This document shows, piece by piece, positions 5,604-7,612 of a stretch of DNA of 7,612 nucleotides. The position numbers and the translations under genes are program-made. Source of the DNA: Candidatus Agrococcus pullicola. GTDB lineage: Bacteria; Actinomycetota; Actinomycetes; Actinomycetales; Microbacteriaceae. The notes beneath the pieces were generated by a model. It worked only from the letters and a program-made list of their open reading frames with translations, was not told the origin of the DNA and made no database searches. Each line of letters opens with the position of its first letter. Positions within the stretch are counted from its first letter, which is position 1. Where the stretch lies: NCBI GenBank assembly GCA_019115685.1, contig DXDC01000200.1, positions 1 to 7,612 of the forward strand, given 5' to 3'.

Positions 5604-5642
5604 GGTGCAGACCTTCCGGGGTGTCTGAATGCGCGTTGCCGC

Positions 5643-6350
5643 TCACCACGGCAGCGCCCCGTCTTCGTTGAAGAAACCGCCTCGAGGGCCGTCGTCGGGC
5701 AGCGTCGCGAGTCGGACGGCGATCGCGGCCCCCTGCTCAGGCAAGCGGTCTCCCATATGGCCGGTGAAGTCGGTCGCCACGAGTCCGGGGCACGCGGCGT
5801 TCACGATGACCTTCGTGTCGGTCAGTCGGCGAGCGTACTGAGCCGTGATGCTGTTCAGCAGTGTCTTCGACGGCGCATATGCCGCCATTTGCGGTCCGGT
5901 CTGCAGGGCCAGCGAGCCCATATCGCTGGACATGTTGACGATCCGAGGGGACGCCGAACGGTGCAGCAGCGGAAGCATGGCGTTGGTCACACGTATGACA
6001 CCGAAGACGTTGGTGTCCAAGACCGTGCGGAGCACACCCAGGTCGAGGGTGGTCGGATCCTGCGCGCCGTTGTCGGTGCGTCCTGAGATACCGGCGTTGT
6101 TCACCAGCACGTCCAAGCCACTAGCCTCAGCCTCAAGGAACGTCGCCGCCTCGGTCACGCTCTCGTCGGACGCGACGTCGAGTGCGATGCCGAACGCCTC
6201 GAGGCCCCGCTCCCGGAGGGCGGCGACCGCGACTTCTCGTCGCGCCGTGTCGCGGGCGCCCACCGCGACACGGAAACCGGCGGCCCCGAGTCCCTGCGCG
6301 ATCGCGAATCCGATTCCCTTATTGGCGCCGGTGACGAGCGCGGTCTTCAT
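5643..6350 (-). CDS. SDR oxidoreductase of the carbonyl-reductase-like type, partner of the LysR regulator
   Basis: An NAD(P)-dependent reductase of 235 residues from the ATG at 6350. Motifs: TGANKGIG (7-14), the form with Asn-Lys typical of carbonyl-reductase-like SDRs, D58 (ALDV), NNAG (84-87), N114, NMSS (S141/S142), a longer loop before Y158-x-x-x-K162 (YAPSK), PGLVATDFTG (188-197) and the closing GGFFNEDGALPW, which is common in this subgroup. The start is uncertain: a GTG at 6368 and an ATG at 6398 are in frame. GGAGGGG at 6368-6374 directly abuts the GTG and is 17 nt from ATG 6350, so neither is ideal; ATG 6350 is chosen because SDRs usually start a few residues before the first strand. 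It is divergent from a LysR-type gene with a clear LysR box in the gap, so LysR control is likely. Substrate unknown. Confidence 0.92.
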   Translation of the reverse strand: MKTALVTGANKGIGFAIAQGLGAAGFRVAVGARDTARREVAVAALRERGLEAFGIALDVASDESVTEAATFLEAEASGLDVLVNNAGISGRTDNGAQDPTTLDLGVLRTVLDTNVFGVIRVTNAMLPLLHRSASPRIVNMSSDMGSLALQTGPQMAAYAPSKTLLNSITAQYARRLTDTKVIVNAACPGLVATDFTGHMGDRLPEQGAAIAVRLATLPDDGPRGGFFNEDGALPW

Positions 6351-6423
6351 CTCATTTGTGTCATTCACCCCTCCATCGTGGGTTGCGGCCTCAGGCATCG
6401 TCCAACACCGTTTCGGTCCGCTG

Positions 6424-6442
6424 TGATACCCGGTGGGTATCA
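6424..6442. promoter_or_regulatory. LysR-type operator: 19-bp palindrome with ATAC-N7-GTAT core
   Basis: TGATACCCGGTGGGTATCA has perfect 8-bp arms around GGT. It contains ATAC-N7-GTAT (6426-6440) and the T-N11-A LysR box (T6427, A6439), the motif described for LysR-type regulators such as CatR/BenM. It lies 18 bp upstream of the LysR start and 73 bp upstream of the SDR start, so it suits both autorepression and activation or repression of the SDR. Confidence 0.72.
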
Positions 6443-6448
6443 GCTGAT
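6439..6448. promoter_or_regulatory. Second palindrome overlapping the LysR box
   Basis: ATCAGCTGAT is a perfect 10-bp palindrome that shares ATCA with the right arm of the upstream LysR box. Taken with its flanks (T6438 to A6450) it is also a T-N11-A sequence. LysR tetramers usually bind a strong recognition site and a nearby activation site that slides with effector, so this may be the second site, on the LysR-gene side. Confidence 0.5.
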
Positions 6449-6460
6449 TACGGTGGGAGG

Positions 6461-7330
6461 ATGGAACATCTGGAAGTGCGCGAGCTTCGGTATTTCCTTG
6501 CCGTGGCGGAGGAACTGAACTTCGGGCGTGCAGCTGAGCGTCTCCGCATCGCGCAACCGCCGCTGTCCCGTGCGATCCGTCTGATGGAGCAGCGACTCGG
6601 GGTGCGGCTGTTCGAGCGAAACCGTCGAGGCGTGACCGTGACTGAGGCGGGCCTGGTCCTCCAACGGGAGGCGGGTCCCGCACTTGAGGCGATCGCTGCT
6701 GCAGCGCGTCGCGCGCAACGGGCGGGTGCGCCAGAACGCTCGCTCGTGCTCGCGACGAAGGCCGGGGCGTCGCACGAACTGTTGCGCGCCCTGATCGATG
6801 CGCACGCCGGGGTTCCCGGTTCGGCACCGGTCGAGGTGCTGCTGTGCGAGGTCGGTGAGCAGGCCGGGCTGCTCCGCTCCGGTGCCGCCGACGTCGCACT
6901 CATGCATCGTCCCTTCGATGACGTCGTCGGATTCGACACCGAGGAGCTGTTGACCGAGGGGCAGGTTGCCATCCTCCCGGCCGAGCACCCTCTCGCCACC
7001 CGCACTCAGCTCACTCTCGCCGAGGTTCAGAACGTCGACGATCTCCCGATCGCCCGCTGGCCGCGCCTTGACGGGACCTACCCTGCCGGTCCTGGGCCGG
7101 AGGTCCACACGCAGTCGCAGCTCGCGCAGCTGGTGGCTCTCGGGAGGGCTCTGCTCGTGATCCCGGCGTCCAGTAGGGCGTGGCAATGGCCTGAGCACGT
7201 CGCCGTTCCCCTCGTCGACGCACCGCTGGTCACCACCGTGCTCGCGTGGCCGCTGAGCAGCAGATTCCGAGAGATCGCCGCGTTCGTTCGCACAGCAGCT
7301 CAGCTCGGAGGCGATGGGCGCCGTCGGTAA
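6461..7330 (+). CDS. LysR-type transcriptional regulator
   Basis: A 289-residue LysR-type regulator, normal length. The winged HTH covers about residues 5-64 (LRYFLAVAEELNFGRAAERLRIAQPPLSRAIRLMEQRLGVRLFERNRRGVTVTEAG; key residues A24-A25, Q32-P33-P34-L35-S36, L46-G47, LFER 50-53). A linker helix with many Ala and Arg (67-90) leads to the two-lobed effector domain (about 94-280), with ADVALMHRP (143-151), ILPAEHPLA (171-179) and ALGRALLVIPASS (226-238). The effector domain resembles LysR members that respond to small organic acids or aromatics, but no ligand can be named. The ATG at 6461 is chosen by fit to the family start; GGGAGG directly abuts it, leaving no spacer, so a leaderless or atypical initiation is possible. 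It is divergent from an SDR gene that it probably controls through the palindromes in the gap. Confidence 0.93.
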   Translation: MEHLEVRELRYFLAVAEELNFGRAAERLRIAQPPLSRAIRLMEQRLGVRLFERNRRGVTVTEAGLVLQREAGPALEAIAAAARRAQRAGAPERSLVLATKAGASHELLRALIDAHAGVPGSAPVEVLLCEVGEQAGLLRSGAADVALMHRPFDDVVGFDTEELLTEGQVAILPAEHPLATRTQLTLAEVQNVDDLPIARWPRLDGTYPAGPGPEVHTQSQLAQLVALGRALLVIPASSRAWQWPEHVAVPLVDAPLVTTVLAWPLSSRFREIAAFVRTAAQLGGDGRRR

Positions 7331-7379
7331 CGCGCTCCGGTGACCGCTGCCGTCCCCAGGCAGTGCACAACTATCCGTG

Positions 7380-7390
7380 TAAACTATACC
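7380..7390 (+). promoter_or_regulatory. Candidate -10 region of the MFS exporter gene
   Basis: Two overlapping -10-like hexamers, TAAACT (7380-7385) and TATACC (7385-7390), lie 31-36 bp before ATG 7421. No good -35 is present at 16-18 bp spacing. The operator-like palindrome overlaps this stretch, so a bound repressor would block polymerase. Confidence 0.35.
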
Positions 7391-7406
7391 GACCAGACGG
7401 TTAAGT
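7383..7406. promoter_or_regulatory. TetR-like imperfect palindromic operator upstream of the exporter
   Basis: Arms ACTATACCGA (7383-7392) and ACGGTTAAGT (7397-7406) match as inverted repeats at 7 of 10 positions around CCAG. The core ACCG-N6-CGGT and the AT-rich outer bases are typical of TetR/AcrR-family operators before exporter genes. The regulator gene is not in the window; it may lie downstream of the exporter. Confidence 0.5.
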
Positions 7407-7420
7407 AGGGGGAGCGAGAC

Positions 7421-7612
7421 ATGTCCGTGGTGCGCCGCTACCTCAGCCTCGCCGTCCTCATCGGCGCAGTGCTCCTGCTCACAATCGACGCCACCGTGCT
7501 GCACCTCGCGGTACCGGCACTCGCCCGTGACCTCGACCCGACCGCCACACAGGTGTTGTGGATCGGCGACATCTATTCGTTCGCCATCGCCGGCCTGCTC
7601 GTCACGATGGGC
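7421..7612 (+). CDS. DHA2-type MFS drug exporter, N-terminal fragment (3' end outside window)
   Basis: The first 64 residues of a major facilitator superfamily transporter. A short basic N-terminus (MSVVRRY) is followed by the first helix (about 8-24) and then by TIDATVLHLAVPALARDL (21-38), the helix-1 motif of the 14-helix DHA2 drug:H+ antiporters (QacA, SmvA, EmrB type) with the conserved Asp at D23. QVLWIGDIYSFAIAGLLVTMG (44-64) is the second helix as found in SmvA/QacA-like exporters. Such proteins pump cationic dyes, quaternary ammonium compounds and other toxic molecules out of the cell, in exchange for protons; the substrate here is unknown. The ATG at 7421 has GGGGGAG at 7408-7414 upstream. 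The TetR-like palindrome in front suggests induction by substrate. Confidence 0.88.
   Translation, partial: MSVVRRYLSLAVLIGAVLLLTIDATVLHLAVPALARDLDPTATQVLWIGDIYSFAIAGLLVTMG

Noticed and set aside
5599..5647. Inverted repeat GGTGAG/CTCACC between the seven-helix gene and the convergent SDR
   Set aside because: Only 6-bp exact arms with a loop of 37 bp; too weak to call a terminator.
6440..7504. 354-codon - strand frame opposite the LysR gene
   Set aside because: Antisense to a clear LysR gene, and it runs through the exporter's promoter and start; composition is that of a shadow frame.
1..7612. CRISPR array, tRNA, rRNA, insertion sequence or phage signature
   Set aside because: No regularly spaced repeats, no transposase or integrase motifs and no cloverleaf-like sequence were found on reading both strands.

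Overview
The window is GC-rich, with strong G/C bias at third codon positions, actinobacterial regulator families (an MmyB-like XRE regulator, a NarL-type response regulator) and short intergenic gaps. This fits a high-GC actinobacterium, probably Microbacteriaceae such as Microbacterium; the genus is inferred from protein flavour, not from a database match. No tRNA, rRNA, CRISPR array, insertion sequence or phage gene was seen.

Left part (1-2610, + strand): the 3' end of a short-chain dehydrogenase/reductase (SDR) is followed by a 98-codon ORF that looks like a deletion scar. Its first ~20 codons match the start of a SnoaL/NTF2-like protein, and the rest is the C-terminal end of a NarL-family sensor kinase. 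That remnant overlaps by 8 bp an intact NarL/LuxR-type response regulator, which therefore has no intact kinase in view. Next is a glutaminase with a C-terminal STAS domain, with its own candidate promoter, a strong ribosome binding site and a terminator-like hairpin.

Middle part (2654-4415): a complete SDR on the - strand is divergent from an MmyB-like XRE regulator. The 153-bp gap between them holds a perfect 17-bp palindrome, the likely operator. A hairpin lies just after the regulator stop.

Right part (4507-7612): two membrane-protein genes overlap by 13 bp (a DoxX-like four-helix protein and a seven-helix protein of unknown function). The second gene shows a codon-composition switch at its 3' end that suggests a recent frameshift. 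Then comes a second divergent SDR/regulator pair, this time with a LysR-type regulator, whose gap carries a textbook ATAC-N7-GTAT LysR box overlapping a second palindrome. The window ends in the first 64 codons of a DHA2-type MFS exporter preceded by a TetR-like imperfect palindrome.

Taken together this is an accessory-type stretch made of small self-contained modules: redox enzyme plus its own regulator (twice), a membrane pair, a glutaminase and an exporter. I found no clear new multi-gene system. The most unusual items are the chimeric kinase remnant at 312-608 and the well-formed operators in the two divergent SDR/regulator gaps.
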